Positions 40,011-49,587 are shown, numbered from the stretch's first letter. The stretch: DNA of 64,000 nucleotides from Haloarcula rubra (GCF_019599465.1 NZ_RKLR01000007.1:62001-126000), one strand, 5' to 3'. Numbers and translations: made by a program. Notes: generated by a model not told the origin, from the sequence alone.

Positions 40011-40796
40011 ATGGACGATATCAGCGTCACGTTCGTGGACCGCGGGCGCGTGCAGGCAGACCGCAACTTCGTCGTCGACGGCACGAGCGTCGCGACGGCG
40101 TCGAACCCCCACCCCGACCACGAGTACGAGACCTACGTCGTCTGGAACCTCGTGATAGAGACGCCCGAGCAGACGATTCTCTGGGACACTGGCTCGCATC
40201 CCGAGGCCGGCGACGGCTACTGGCCCGAACCGCTCTACGAGGCGTTCGCCCACGTCGACGCCGCCGAACATACCCTCGCCGACGACCTCGGGGCCGTGGG
40301 CTACGGCATCGAAGACGTCGACGCCGTCGTGACGAGCCACCTCCACCTCGACCACGCCGGCGGCCTCTACAACTTCGCCGGCACGGACACGCCCATCTAC
40401 GTCCACCGCGACGAACTCCCCTTCGCGTACTACAGCGCGAAGACCGACGAGGGCTCTATCGCCTACCTCGCCAGCGACTTCGACCACGACCTGAACTGGC
40501 AGATAGTCCACGGCGACAGCTACCACCTCACCGACGGCGTCGAACTGCTCCACCTGCCGGGTCACACGCCGGGCCTGCTGGGTGCCCTCGTCGATAGACC
40601 TAGCGACCCCCTGCTGGTCGTCGGCGACGAGGCCTACGTCGAAGCGAACTACGAGGGCCACCCGATGGCGACCAGCCTGCTCTGGAACAACGGCGCGTGG
40701 AAGGACAGTCTGGAACAGTGCCGGAACATCCAGCGCGAGACTGGGGCCGAGGTTCTGCTGGGCCACGACCTCTCGGCGTTCGAAGCACTGGCCTGA
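40011..40796 (+). CDS. MBL-fold N-acyl homoserine lactonase family protein
   Basis: 261 residues with the dinuclear zinc motif SHLHLDHAGG, then LLHLPGHTPG and VGDEAYV giving the remaining metal ligands, and a late histidine in LLGHDLSAFE. The order and the YVVWNLVIETPEQTILWDTG start match the AhlD/AttM branch of lactonases. In archaea this branch may act on other lactones or esters. A TTTTTGCTTTC element about 28 bases upstream supports the ATG. Confidence 0.8.
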   Translation: MDDISVTFVDRGRVQADRNFVVDGTSVATASNPHPDHEYETYVVWNLVIETPEQTILWDTGSHPEAGDGYWPEPLYEAFAHVDAAEHTLADDLGAVGYGIEDVDAVVTSHLHLDHAGGLYNFAGTDTPIYVHRDELPFAYYSAKTDEGSIAYLASDFDHDLNWQIVHGDSYHLTDGVELLHLPGHTPGLLGALVDRPSDPLLVVGDEAYVEANYEGHPMATSLLWNNGAWKDSLEQCRNIQRETGAEVLLGHDLSAFEALA

Positions 40797-40973
40797 TCAG
40801 CCATCGTCGGGGACGAGCGTCAGTTCCTCGCCGTTCTCGGTCCGGACCGTCCACACGCCGTCTGACCTGTCGACGGCGGCCCAGACGCCGAAGAAGAGGT
40901 GCAGGTCCAGTTCGACGGCGGTGACTCGCTGGCCCGTCTCCTCGATTCGGTACGCGGCTGGGTCGGTGGCCAT
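40797..40973 (-). CDS. Small hypothetical beta-rich protein
   Basis: 58 residues: AYRIEETGQRVTAVELDLHLFFGVWAAVD then WTVRTENGEELTLVPDDG. Strand-turn-strand composition and acidic residues look genuine; no family recognised. Starts at the ATG at 40973; its stop abuts the lactonase stop. Confidence 0.5.
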   Translation of the reverse strand: MATDPAAYRIEETGQRVTAVELDLHLFFGVWAAVDRSDGVWTVRTENGEELTLVPDDG

Positions 40974-41061
40974 GGGTCTCGGACTAGATAGGTGGTTCTC
41001 GACGTGGTGGTACGACTCGCCCGTTCGCAATCAGCAGCACCTCGCCGTGCCTCGGTGTTCG

Positions 41062-41781
41062 CTACTGTTCTACGAACCCGTAACTCGTCTCCAGATGCTC
41101 GATTATCCAGTCGACCGTATCCCCGTCGTACGTCCAGAAGCCGTAGAACTGTCTCGGCTCGCGCTCCTCGGCCAACAGGGCGCACTTCTGGCTCGGGTCG
41201 CCCCCGCCGTCGAAGACGACGAACCACGAGTCGGCTATCTCGTCGCTCCGTTCGAGGTGGAGCGTGAAGGCGCTTCGTTCGGGTGGCTCGACGTCGGGCA
41301 CGGCGTAGGCGTGGACGTCGACGGCGGACTCGCCGAGTCGCTCGTACAGGTCGAGTTCGCCTTTCAGCGTCGAGAGGGTCTGGAACCCGGCGTACAGGGC
41401 GCCCTCGCCGACGCGCCACGCCCGGTCCTCTATCTCGCGGGAGGCCGCGACCATCCGGCCGATGGACCACGACGTGAACATGGTCTCGTCGAGGTGGTCG
41501 AGGATGGACCGATACGGCTGCTCGTCGTCGGTGAGGTGCCGGTCGCGATTCTCTATGGTCTCGTAGAAGGAGTCGAGGTCCGTCGCAGTGACGACGCCGT
41601 CCTCGTCGCTCAGCGTGAGGAACTCGCCGGGGCGGCCGCTCTCCGTCCGCTCCGTGACGACGCGGACGTTCCGGTCGGCGAACTGCTCTCGCAGTTCGTC
41701 GACGGCCGACTCGTCGGCGTTGAACACCGTGAGCGTTTTCTCGTGGTGTTCAACACCAGCGATAAGTTCCGTGAGCGACAT
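41062..41781 (-). CDS. DICT sensory-domain protein
   Basis: 239 residues. MSLTELIAGVEHHEKTLTVFN at the start, GRMVAASREIEDRAWRVGEGALYAGFQTLSTLKGELDLY in the middle and FVVFDGGGDPSQKCALLAEEREP are the pattern of DICT domains, which sense unknown signals in bacterial and archaeal regulators. No DNA-binding or enzyme domain is attached. TATA-like CCTAAATCGG about 31 bases upstream; an inverted repeat lies between it and the start. Confidence 0.75.
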   Translation of the reverse strand: MSLTELIAGVEHHEKTLTVFNADESAVDELREQFADRNVRVVTERTESGRPGEFLTLSDEDGVVTATDLDSFYETIENRDRHLTDDEQPYRSILDHLDETMFTSWSIGRMVAASREIEDRAWRVGEGALYAGFQTLSTLKGELDLYERLGESAVDVHAYAVPDVEPPERSAFTLHLERSDEIADSWFVVFDGGGDPSQKCALLAEEREPRQFYGFWTYDGDTVDWIIEHLETSYGFVEQ

Positions 41782-41782
41782 T

Positions 41783-41797
41783 CACACGAACAGTGTG
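41783..41797 (-). promoter_or_regulatory. Inverted repeat before the DICT gene
   Basis: CACAC-GAACA-GTGTG, perfect 5-base arms, between the TATA-like box and the start codon of the DICT gene; a possible operator. Confidence 0.25.
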
Positions 41798-41897
41798 GTG
41801 AGCGACCGATTTAGGCCTTGCGACGACGCCGTTCTGACCGCGCTTCTCGGACGGAATTCGTTTCGCCCGTTTGGCCACAAATCTGAGTCACAGGCCC

Positions 41898-41915
41898 CAT
41901 TAATCACGATTAATG
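41898..41915. promoter_or_regulatory. Palindromic operator upstream of por
   Basis: CATTAATC-AC-GATTAATG has perfect 8-base arms and lies about 20 bases before a TATA-like ATCTTTAGTC (41935-41944) and 83-100 bases before porA. The position upstream of the box suits an activator. The half TCACGATTAAT occurs again at 36117-36127 in front of the acyl-CoA ligase. Confidence 0.5.
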
Positions 41916-41997
41916 AACCTTGATGTAGTGGAAAATCTTTAGTCGTGGCCCCCCAATCTCCCGGTACGGCACCAGAGCTGGGGCCGAGGATTTCACC

Positions 41998-43896
41998 ATG
42001 ACAGACAACGAACTAATCTGGCGAATCGCTGGTGGTTCCGGTGACGGAATCGACTCGACCAGCCAGAACTTCGCGAAGGCCCTGATGCGTTCGGGACTTC
42101 ACGTTTTCACACATCGTCACTACCCGTCGCGCATCCGGGGCGGTCACACGTACGTAGAGGTACGCGCGAAGGACGAACCCGTCCAGTCGCGCGGTGACGG
42201 CTACAATTTCCTGCTGGCACTGGGCGACTCCTTCGCCCGGAACCCGCAGGAAGAGGCCTACTACGGCAAAGAGGAACTGAAACCGCTGTACGAGAACTTC
42301 GAGGAACTCCGCGAAGGCGGCGTCCTCCTGTACGACGAGGGTCTCCTCGACGAGGAAGACGTCGAAGAGATAGAACTCGAAGAGGCCGCCGAGGAGAACG
42401 GCTGGCACGTCGTCCCGATGGACCTCCGCGGCATCGCCAAGGAGCACGGCCGCGAGATCATGCGGAACACGGCCGGTATCGGCGCGACGGCAGCCATCCT
42501 CGACATCGGCACCGAGGAGTTCGAGGGACTCATCGAGCAGAACATGGCCGGCGACATGCAGGAGGCCAACCTCAACGTTCTGCAGGACGCCTACGACGCG
42601 GCGTCGGAACTCGACATCGACCACGACATCGAGGTACCCGAGAACTCCCACGACGAGGAGCAGGTCATCCTCTCGGGGTCGAACGCCATCTCCTACGGTG
42701 CGCTCGACGAGGGCTGTCGGTTCATCTCGGGGTACCCGATGACCCCGTGGACCGACGTCTTCACCATCATGTCCCAACACCTGCCCGAGTTCGGCGGTAT
42801 CTCCGAGCAGGTCGAGGACGAAATCGCGGCGGCGGCGCTGGCGCTCGGTGCGTCTCACGCCGGCGTGAAGGCCATGTCCGGGTCCTCCGGTGGTGGCTTC
42901 GCGCTGATGTCCGAACCGCTCGGTCTCGCGGAGATGACCGAGACGCCTATCGTGCTGGTCGAAGCGATGCGTGCCGGCCCCTCGACCGGGATGCCGACCA
43001 AGCCCGAACAGGCCGACCTCGAACACGTCCTGTACACCTCGCAGGGCGATTCCGCTCGGGTCGTGTTCGCGCCCGCGAACATCCGCGAGTGTTACACGCA
43101 GACCCGCGCCGCGTTCCGAATTGCCTACGAGTACCAGATTCCGGCCATCGTCGTCTACGACCAGAAGATTCAGGGCGAACTCCGGAATCTGCCGGCGAGC
43201 CACTTCGACGAGGAACCGAACGCCGACCCCGGGTCGGTGCTGACCGAAGAGGAGATTCAGGACGCCGCCCACCACTCCTCGGGCAAGTTCCAGCGGTTCC
43301 TCCACGAACCGGAAGACGGCTCGAACGTCAGTCCGCGCTCGGTCCCCGGCCAGAAGGACGGGCGCTACCTCGCCACGGGTAACGAGCACAACCCGTCGGG
43401 CCACATCAGCGAGGACCCCGAGAATCGCATCGCCCAGATGAACCGTCGGCTGAACAAGCTCGACGACATCCGGGCGGACTTAGACGAGAACGCGGGCCAC
43501 CAGACCTACTACGGTCCGGACGACGCCGACTACGGCGTCCTCGTCTGGGGGAGCCAGCAGGACACCGTCTTCGAGGCCGTCGACCGCCTCAACGAGAACG
43601 GTCACTCCGTGAAGGCGCTGGGCGTCTCCGACATGATGCCCTACCCCGTCGAAGAGGTCAGCGAGTGGCTCGACTCCGTCGACGAAGCGCTCGTCGTCGA
43701 GATGAACGCCACGGCGCAGTTCCGCGGCCTGACCCAGAAGGAGATCGGCAAGTACGGCGACAAGATGTCGAGCCTCCTCAAGTACAACGGCAACCCCTTC
43801 GAACCCGCCGAAATCGTCGACGGGTTCGAGTCCAGTATCAACGGCGAAGACCTCGCCGCGACCAACATGAAGTACCTCCCCGCAGCGGGTGACTAA
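41998..43896 (+). CDS. porA: 2-oxoacid:ferredoxin oxidoreductase alpha subunit, probably pyruvate
   Basis: 632 residues combining the gamma domain (IWRIAGGSGDGIDSTSQNFAKAL and YPSRIRGGHTYVEVR) with the alpha domain (SGSNAISYGALDEGCRFISGYPMTPWTDVF, in the stretch 218-250; GPSTGMPTKPEQADLEH). It makes acetyl-CoA and reduced ferredoxin from pyruvate and CoA without NAD. The match to the Halobacterium PorA layout is from memory; KorA (2-oxoglutarate) has the same domains, so the substrate is likely, not certain. GAGG lies 11 bases before the ATG. Two bases separate it from porB. Confidence 0.85.
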   Translation: MTDNELIWRIAGGSGDGIDSTSQNFAKALMRSGLHVFTHRHYPSRIRGGHTYVEVRAKDEPVQSRGDGYNFLLALGDSFARNPQEEAYYGKEELKPLYENFEELREGGVLLYDEGLLDEEDVEEIELEEAAEENGWHVVPMDLRGIAKEHGREIMRNTAGIGATAAILDIGTEEFEGLIEQNMAGDMQEANLNVLQDAYDAASELDIDHDIEVPENSHDEEQVILSGSNAISYGALDEGCRFISGYPMTPWTDVFTIMSQHLPEFGGISEQVEDEIAAAALALGASHAGVKAMSGSSGGGFALMSEPLGLAEMTETPIVLVEAMRAGPSTGMPTKPEQADLEHVLYTSQGDSARVVFAPANIRECYTQTRAAFRIAYEYQIPAIVVYDQKIQGELRNLPASHFDEEPNADPGSVLTEEEIQDAAHHSSGKFQRFLHEPEDGSNVSPRSVPGQKDGRYLATGNEHNPSGHISEDPENRIAQMNRRLNKLDDIRADLDENAGHQTYYGPDDADYGVLVWGSQQDTVFEAVDRLNENGHSVKALGVSDMMPYPVEEVSEWLDSVDEALVVEMNATAQFRGLTQKEIGKYGDKMSSLLKYNGNPFEPAEIVDGFESSINGEDLAATNMKYLPAAGD

Positions 43897-43898
43897 CC

Positions 43899-44837
43899 AT
43901 GAGTGCATTCAGTGCAATCGGCGAAGAACGCGAGATAGACCGTGACGAGTTTACACCCGGCATCGAACCACAGGCGACGTGGTGTCCGGGCTGTGGTGAC
44001 TTCGGCGTCCTCAAGGCGCTGAAACAGGCCATGCCCGAAGTCGGGAAGAACCCCGACGAAGTCGCGCTGTTTACGGGTATCGGCTGTTCCGGGAAGCTCA
44101 ACAGCTACTTCAACAGCTACGGCTTCCACACCATCCACGGCCGCTCGCTGCCCGTCGCCCGGGCCGCGAAACTGGCCAACCCGAACCTCGAGGTCATCGC
44201 CGCCGGCGGTGACGGCGACGGCTACGGTATCGGTGGGAACCACCTCATCCACACGGCCCGTGAGAACCACGACATGACGTACATCGTGTTCAACAACGAG
44301 ATATTCGGGCTCACCAAGGGCCAGACGTCGCCGACGTCGCCGAAGGGTCACAAGTCGAAGACCCAGCCTCACGGCTCGGCGAAGTCGCCCATCCGACCGC
44401 TCAGCCAGTCGCTGAACGCCGGCGCGACGTACATCGCCCGGACAGCGGCCGTCAACCCCAACCAGGCGAAGGAGATAATCGCCGAGGCCATCGAACACGA
44501 CGGCTTCGCGCACATCGACTTCCTGACGCAGTGTCCGACCTGGAACAAGGACGCGAAACACTACGTCCCGTACACGGACGTCCAGCAGTCCGACGAGTTC
44601 GACTTCGACGTTTCGGACCGCGTCGAAGCCGCCGAGATGATGCGAAAGACCGAGGAGCGACTGTACGAGGGCGAAGTGCTGACCGGTCGCATGTACGTCG
44701 AGGACGCACGTCCCTCCTACGGAGCGGAGAAGCGCGCCATCGGCGAGATGCCGGAAGAACCGCTCGCGGAGCGGTACTTCGACGAGGACGCGGAGTGGGA
44801 GCGGACCTACGACAACCTCCTCGAACACCACAAGTAA
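43899..44837 (+). CDS. porB: 2-oxoacid:ferredoxin oxidoreductase beta subunit, probably pyruvate
   Basis: 312 residues. The TPP-binding part shows GDGDGYGIGGNHLIHTARENHD and FNNEIFGLTKGQTSPTSP. Cysteines for the 4Fe-4S cluster: WCPGCGDFG near the start, GIGCSGK, and DFLTQCPTW. The 312-residue length is that of Halobacterium PorB as I recall it. Together with porA it forms the two-subunit halophile type of the enzyme. Confidence 0.87.
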   Translation: MSAFSAIGEEREIDRDEFTPGIEPQATWCPGCGDFGVLKALKQAMPEVGKNPDEVALFTGIGCSGKLNSYFNSYGFHTIHGRSLPVARAAKLANPNLEVIAAGGDGDGYGIGGNHLIHTARENHDMTYIVFNNEIFGLTKGQTSPTSPKGHKSKTQPHGSAKSPIRPLSQSLNAGATYIARTAAVNPNQAKEIIAEAIEHDGFAHIDFLTQCPTWNKDAKHYVPYTDVQQSDEFDFDVSDRVEAAEMMRKTEERLYEGEVLTGRMYVEDARPSYGAEKRAIGEMPEEPLAERYFDEDAEWERTYDNLLEHHK

Positions 44838-44877
44838 CTGCCCGTTCCGGGTGTCCCCGTGGCGTGTATCGGGGTAC

Positions 44878-44900
44878 CCGAACCCGGGTTTCCGGTTCGG
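44878..44900 (+). promoter_or_regulatory. Inverted repeat at the lrp promoter
   Basis: CCGAACC (44878-44884) and GGTTCGG (44894-44900) are perfect arms with 9 bases between, directly followed by an AT-rich AAGATATTTTTT box about 27 bases before the ATG at 44935. Could be an autoregulatory site or a stop signal for por transcription. Confidence 0.4.
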
Positions 44901-44934
44901 AAGATATTTTTTCGTCCATGGAAAAGAAACGTAC

Positions 44935-45363
44935 ATGAGTGCCGAGTCTACGGAGCGTCGAATCCTGTCGGTTCTGGAGGACGATGCGCAAGCATCGTAC
45001 GCAGAGATAGCGAACAGAGCGGACGTCTCGAAGCCGACCGTCCGCAAGTACATCAAGAAACTCGAGGAGGAGGGCGTCATCGTCGGGTACTCTGCCGACG
45101 TCGACCCGAAGAAACTCGCCGGGCAGTCCATCGCGATGGTGGGCATCGACGTCGCCAGCGAACGCTACGTCGAGGCCACGCGCAAGTTGAAGGAGATAGC
45201 CGCCGTCGAGTCGCTGTACACGTCCAGCGGCGACCACATGCTGATGGCCGAGGTTCGCGCGACGGACGGGGACTCGCTGGCGGCAGTCATAGAGGACGAC
45301 ATCCTCTCACTCGACGGCGTCACTGCCGCCCACCCATCGTTCCTGCAGGAACGACTGAAGTAA
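44935..45363 (+). CDS. Lrp/AsnC-family regulator next to por
   Basis: 142 residues. ERRILSVLEDDAQASYAEIANRADVSKPTVRKYIKKLEEEG is the winged helix (about residues 6-45) and VIVGYSADVDPKKLAG leads to the RAM ligand domain, with SLYTSSGDHMLMAEVRA. Placed 97 bases after porB on the same strand with its own promoter, so it may regulate por or itself. Confidence 0.87.
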   Translation: MSAESTERRILSVLEDDAQASYAEIANRADVSKPTVRKYIKKLEEEGVIVGYSADVDPKKLAGQSIAMVGIDVASERYVEATRKLKEIAAVESLYTSSGDHMLMAEVRATDGDSLAAVIEDDILSLDGVTAAHPSFLQERLK

Positions 45364-45398
45364 CGGGTTTTTAGACGCTCCGGAGCAGACCAGAAGGT

Positions 45399-46919
45399 AT
45401 GCCGTCTCGGTTGGTCCTCGGAGCGGGTTCGACCGCACTGGCGCTCATCGACGCCGCCAGCGACGGTCACGACCCGCTCCACGTCGTCACCGACGACGAG
45501 CACCGCGCCGAGACGATACGGACCGACAACGTGGCCGTGACCGTCGGTGATCCCACCGACAGGGCGACGCTCGCCGCACTCGACGTTGACCCGGACAGCG
45601 TCGTCGTCGCGACCGAGGCCCCCTCGGTCACCGTCGCCGCCGCTGAGACCGCCGGGACGCTGTTCGCCGACGCGTTCCTGCTCGGCTATCTCGGCACCGA
45701 CGCGACGGCCGAGCAGCGGTCGCGTCTCGGCGCCGTCGCAGACCGCGTCGTCGACGGTGCGACGGTCGTGGTCGACAAACTGTACCAGACCGTCGGGACC
45801 GACGGGACCCGGACCCGACACCTCCAGCAGGTACTCCGAGACATCGGCGGCCACCTCGCCATCGTCGCCCACGACAACCCCGACCCGGACGCCATCGCCA
45901 GCGCCGTCGCACTCGGGGAACTCGCAGAGCGGGCCGGCTGTACCGTCTCCATCTGCTACTACGGCGACATCTCTCACCAGGAGAACCGCGCGTTCGTGAA
46001 CTTGCTCGACTACGACCTCGTGAACCTCACCGGCGACGACCCGGACGCGCTAGACGAGTACGACGGCTTCGCGCTCGTCGACCACTCCCGCCCCGGCGTC
46101 AACGATCAGTTGCCGGAGGACCTCGCTATCGACATCGTCATCGACCATCACCCACCGCGCCTCCCGGTCGAGGCCCGCTACGTCGACCTGCGAAGCGCCG
46201 CGGGCGCGACCAGTACCTTGCTCGTCGACTACTTCCGTCGCTTCGACGTCGACATCCCCGGACCCATCGCCACGGGGTTGCTCTTCGGTATCCGGGTCGA
46301 CACGAAGGACTTCCGTCGTGAGGTCTCCGCCGAGGACTTCGAGGCCGCCGCACACCTCGTCCGACGTGCGGACATGAGCGCGCTCCAGCGCATCGAGGAC
46401 CCCAGCGTCAGCGCCGAGACGCTGTCGGTCATCGGGCGTGCCATCGACAACCGGGAGCAGGAGGGGTCGGTGCTGTTGAGTTGCGTCGGCGAACTCGGCG
46501 ACCGGGACGCACTGGCACAGGCCGCCGACAGACTGCTCGATTTGGAGGACGTCCACGCGACGATGGTGTACGGCGTCATCGACGGCACCATCTTCGCCTC
46601 CGCGCGGGCCCGCGGTGCGGACATCGACCTCGGCGAGGCCCTGCGCGACGCCTTCGGACAGATAGGGTCGGCGGGTGGCCACGCCGACATGGCCGGCGCT
46701 CAGATAACGCTCGGGGTGCTCGACTCCATCGACGACCGGGACGAGTCCCTGCACGAAATCGTCCGCTCGGTCGTCAACGACCGGTTCATCGAGTCGGTCC
46801 AGTCTCGCTCGCACCGGCTACTCGGCAGCGTCTACGGCTCTTCGGAGTACGGCCCCGAGACGTACGCCGAGATGAAACCGGACCCGGTCGGGAACTCGGC
46901 GGGCGACGGCGAAGAGTAG
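45399..46919 (+). CDS. TrkA-N and DHH-family phosphoesterase
   Basis: 506 residues in three parts. Residues 1-130 form a Rossmann fold of the TrkA-N type. Residues 145-300 are a DHH domain: HDNPDPDAIAS, FALVDHSRPG and VIDHHPPRLP supply the metal ligands. The end holds a DHHA1 domain with SAGGHADMAGAQI. Comparable fusions are cyclic-nucleotide or nano-RNA phosphodiesterases; substrate unknown. In contrast to the RecJ-like protein at 7971 its motifs are intact. Confidence 0.87.
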   Translation: MPSRLVLGAGSTALALIDAASDGHDPLHVVTDDEHRAETIRTDNVAVTVGDPTDRATLAALDVDPDSVVVATEAPSVTVAAAETAGTLFADAFLLGYLGTDATAEQRSRLGAVADRVVDGATVVVDKLYQTVGTDGTRTRHLQQVLRDIGGHLAIVAHDNPDPDAIASAVALGELAERAGCTVSICYYGDISHQENRAFVNLLDYDLVNLTGDDPDALDEYDGFALVDHSRPGVNDQLPEDLAIDIVIDHHPPRLPVEARYVDLRSAAGATSTLLVDYFRRFDVDIPGPIATGLLFGIRVDTKDFRREVSAEDFEAAAHLVRRADMSALQRIEDPSVSAETLSVIGRAIDNREQEGSVLLSCVGELGDRDALAQAADRLLDLEDVHATMVYGVIDGTIFASARARGADIDLGEALRDAFGQIGSAGGHADMAGAQITLGVLDSIDDRDESLHEIVRSVVNDRFIESVQSRSHRLLGSVYGSSEYGPETYAEMKPDPVGNSAGDGEE

Positions 46920-46956
46920 CCGAGACTTTTTCATCGTCCCCGGTCAACTCGAAGTG

Positions 46957-47751
46957 ATGGACGAATCGAGTCGGCCGACGGTCGGGGAGTACATGACGCG
47001 AGAGGTTGCGACCGTCGAACTCGACGACACGGTCGGTGAGGTAGCGAAGCGAATCGCCGAGAGCGACGAGTTCAGCGGCTTCCCGGTGACCGACGGCCGA
47101 CGCGTCGAGGGCTTCGTCAGCGCCCGTGACCTCCTGCTGGCGGGTGACCACGAACCGATGTTCCGGGTGATGAGCGGCGACATCCTCGTAGCTCACCCGG
47201 ACATGGCGGTGCAGGACGCCGCCCGGGTCATCCTCCGGTCGGGCATCCAGAAACTCCCGGTCGTCGACGACGCGGGGCACCTCGTCGGAATCATCTCGAA
47301 CGCGGACGTCATCCGCTCGCAGATAGAGCGTGCGACGCCGGACAAGGTGGAGAAACTCGGTCGGACGCTGGAGAACATCCACGGTATCACCACCCACGAG
47401 GAGCGCCGCGAGGTCGAGCTAGCCCGCCTGACGCCGACACAGAAGACGGTGTACGCCGACGAACTGGAGGGGCGGGTGTACGAACTCGAACGGGGACTGG
47501 CCGAACCGCTCGTCGTCATCGACAACGGCGGCGACCTGTTGCTCGCCGACGGCCACCACCGGGTGAAAGCGGCCGACAGACTCGGCGTGGACCGGATGGA
47601 CGCCTACGTCATCGTCCTCGAGGGGTCGGTCGAACTCGGGATGGCCGAGACGGCCGCCGACTCCGACCTCGAACGCATCGACGACATCGAGGTGGTCGAC
47701 TACGCCCGCCACCCACTGGTCGAGACGACACAGCGCTTGCAAGACGAGTGA
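46957..47751 (+). CDS. CBS-pair and ParB-like domain protein
   Basis: 264 residues from the ATG at 46957 (a GTG lies one codon before). Two CBS motifs: EYMTREVATVELDDTVGEVAKRI and VMSGDILVAHPDMAVQDAARVI, each followed by GFPVTD or KLPVVDD and a G(F/I)xSxxD turn. The C-terminal third has a ParB/sulfiredoxin-like fold with LLLADGHHRVKAADRLGV. Probably senses adenine nucleotides; the ParB-type part may be a nuclease or kinase-like domain of unknown job. Confidence 0.82.
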   Translation: MDESSRPTVGEYMTREVATVELDDTVGEVAKRIAESDEFSGFPVTDGRRVEGFVSARDLLLAGDHEPMFRVMSGDILVAHPDMAVQDAARVILRSGIQKLPVVDDAGHLVGIISNADVIRSQIERATPDKVEKLGRTLENIHGITTHEERREVELARLTPTQKTVYADELEGRVYELERGLAEPLVVIDNGGDLLLADGHHRVKAADRLGVDRMDAYVIVLEGSVELGMAETAADSDLERIDDIEVVDYARHPLVETTQRLQDE

Positions 47752-47883
47752 CCGTCGTGCGGCCTCGCGCACACTTTCACGAGGGCAACCCGTCGTAGGT
47801 CCGTCCACACGCCGCCCGTGGACGGGGCGGACGCCGACACGACCGCCCGAACACTCTTGCGGACTGGTGACATATGGCGTGGT

Positions 47884-49587
47884 ATGTACGACGAGGATGA
47901 CCTCCAGCGGATACGGGACGCCAAGGGCGAGTGGGAGCGTGAGACACTTGACCCGGTACTCGACGCCTACGGCGAACGCAGCGAGCGGTTCGCGACCGTC
48001 TCGAACCTGGAGGTCGACCGCCTGTACACCCCGTTAGACGTGGCCGACACCGACTACGAGGCCGACCTCGGCTTCCCCGGCGAGGAACCGTACACCCGCG
48101 GCGTCTACCCGACGATGTACCGCGGCCGACAGTGGACGATGCGGCAGTTCGCCGGGTTCGGCACGGCCGAGGAGACCAACGAGCGGTTCCACTACCTCAT
48201 CGACGAGGGCCAGACCGGCCTCTCGACGGCCTTCGACATGCCGACGCTGATGGGGCTCGACTCCGACGCCGCGATGGCCGACGGCGAAGTCGGCAAGGAG
48301 GGCGTCGCCGTCGACACGCTGGCGGACATGGAACGCCTCTTCGACGGCATCGACGTCGGCGAGGTGTCCACCTCGTTCACCATCAACCCCAGCGCTCCGG
48401 TCGTCTACGCGATGTACCTCGCCATCGCCGACCAGCAGGGCGTCCCACGCGAGGAGGTTCGTGGCACCCTCCAGAACGACATGCTCAAGGAGTTCATCGC
48501 ACAGAAGGAGTGGGTCGTCCCGCCGGAACCCTCGCTGAAGTTGGTCACGGACGTCATCGAGTTCGCCAGCGAGACGACGCCGAAGTTCAAGCCCGTCTCC
48601 GTCTCCGGCTACCACATCCGCGAGGCCGGGGCCACGGCCGTCGAAGAACTCGCCTTCACGCTGGCCGACGGCTTCGCCTACGTCGAGGACTGTCTGGACC
48701 GGGGACTGGACGTGGACGAGTTCGCCCCGCAACTGTCCTTCTTCTTCAACGCCCACAACTCCATCTTCGAGGAGGTGGCGAAGTTCCGCGCCGCCCGACG
48801 CATCTACGCCCGCGTGATGGACGAGTGGTACGACGCCGAGGCCGACGCCAGCAAGCAACTGAAGTTCCACACACAGACCGCTGGGCAGTCGCTGACGGCT
48901 CAGCAACCGCTCAACAACGTCGTCCGCGTGACGATTCAGGCACTCGCCGGCGTGATGGGCGGGACCCAGAGCCTCCACACCAACAGCTTCGACGAGGCGC
49001 TCGCGTTGCCCTCGGAGGACGCCGTCCGGGTCGCCCTGCGCACCCAGCAGATTATCGCCGAGGAGTCCGGGGCGGCCGACATCGTCGACCCACTGGGCGG
49101 GAGTTTCGCCGTCGAGGCGCTGACCGACGAGATTGAGTCGAAGGCCATGACCCACATCGACCACGTCCGCGACGAACTGGGCGACGGGTCGGTCCGTGAC
49201 GGCGTCCTCGCCGGCATCGAACAGGGGTACTTCCAGCGGGAGATACAGGACTCGGCCTACGAGTACCAGCGACGCGTCGAGGACGACGACGAGGTGGTCG
49301 TCGGCGTCAACGCCTACACCGTCGCGGAGGACACCGAACCGGACGTACTGAGAGTCGACGAGGACGTCCAGCGCCGCCAGCGGGACCGCCTCGACGCGGT
49401 CAAGGCCGACCGTGACGACGCGGCCGTTGAGGCCGCACTCGACGACGTGCGGGCACGCGTCGAGGCCGACGAGAACGTGATGCCCGCTATCGTCGACGCC
49501 GTGAAGGCCCACGCGACGATGGGCGAGATTATGGCCGTCTTCGAGTCCGAGTACGGCACCTACCGGGAGACCGCCGGGGTCGCCTGA
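47884..49587 (+). CDS. Methylmalonyl-CoA mutase large (catalytic) subunit
   Basis: 567 residues from the ATG at 47884. Substrate-barrel motifs YPTMYRGRQWTMRQFAGFGTAEETN, GLSTAFDMPTLMG, SFTINPSAPVVYAMYLA, KFKPVSVSGYHIREAGA, LKFHTQTAGQSLTAQQPLNN, and GGTQSLHTNSFDEALALP. It rearranges (R)-methylmalonyl-CoA to succinyl-CoA with coenzyme B12. The B12-binding small subunit is encoded elsewhere, as the chain ends before such a domain. Supports use of propionyl-CoA from odd-chain acids and amino acids. Confidence 0.93.
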   Translation: MYDEDDLQRIRDAKGEWERETLDPVLDAYGERSERFATVSNLEVDRLYTPLDVADTDYEADLGFPGEEPYTRGVYPTMYRGRQWTMRQFAGFGTAEETNERFHYLIDEGQTGLSTAFDMPTLMGLDSDAAMADGEVGKEGVAVDTLADMERLFDGIDVGEVSTSFTINPSAPVVYAMYLAIADQQGVPREEVRGTLQNDMLKEFIAQKEWVVPPEPSLKLVTDVIEFASETTPKFKPVSVSGYHIREAGATAVEELAFTLADGFAYVEDCLDRGLDVDEFAPQLSFFFNAHNSIFEEVAKFRAARRIYARVMDEWYDAEADASKQLKFHTQTAGQSLTAQQPLNNVVRVTIQALAGVMGGTQSLHTNSFDEALALPSEDAVRVALRTQQIIAEESGAADIVDPLGGSFAVEALTDEIESKAMTHIDHVRDELGDGSVRDGVLAGIEQGYFQREIQDSAYEYQRRVEDDDEVVVGVNAYTVAEDTEPDVLRVDEDVQRRQRDRLDAVKADRDDAAVEAALDDVRARVEADENVMPAIVDAVKAHATMGEIMAVFESEYGTYRETAGVA

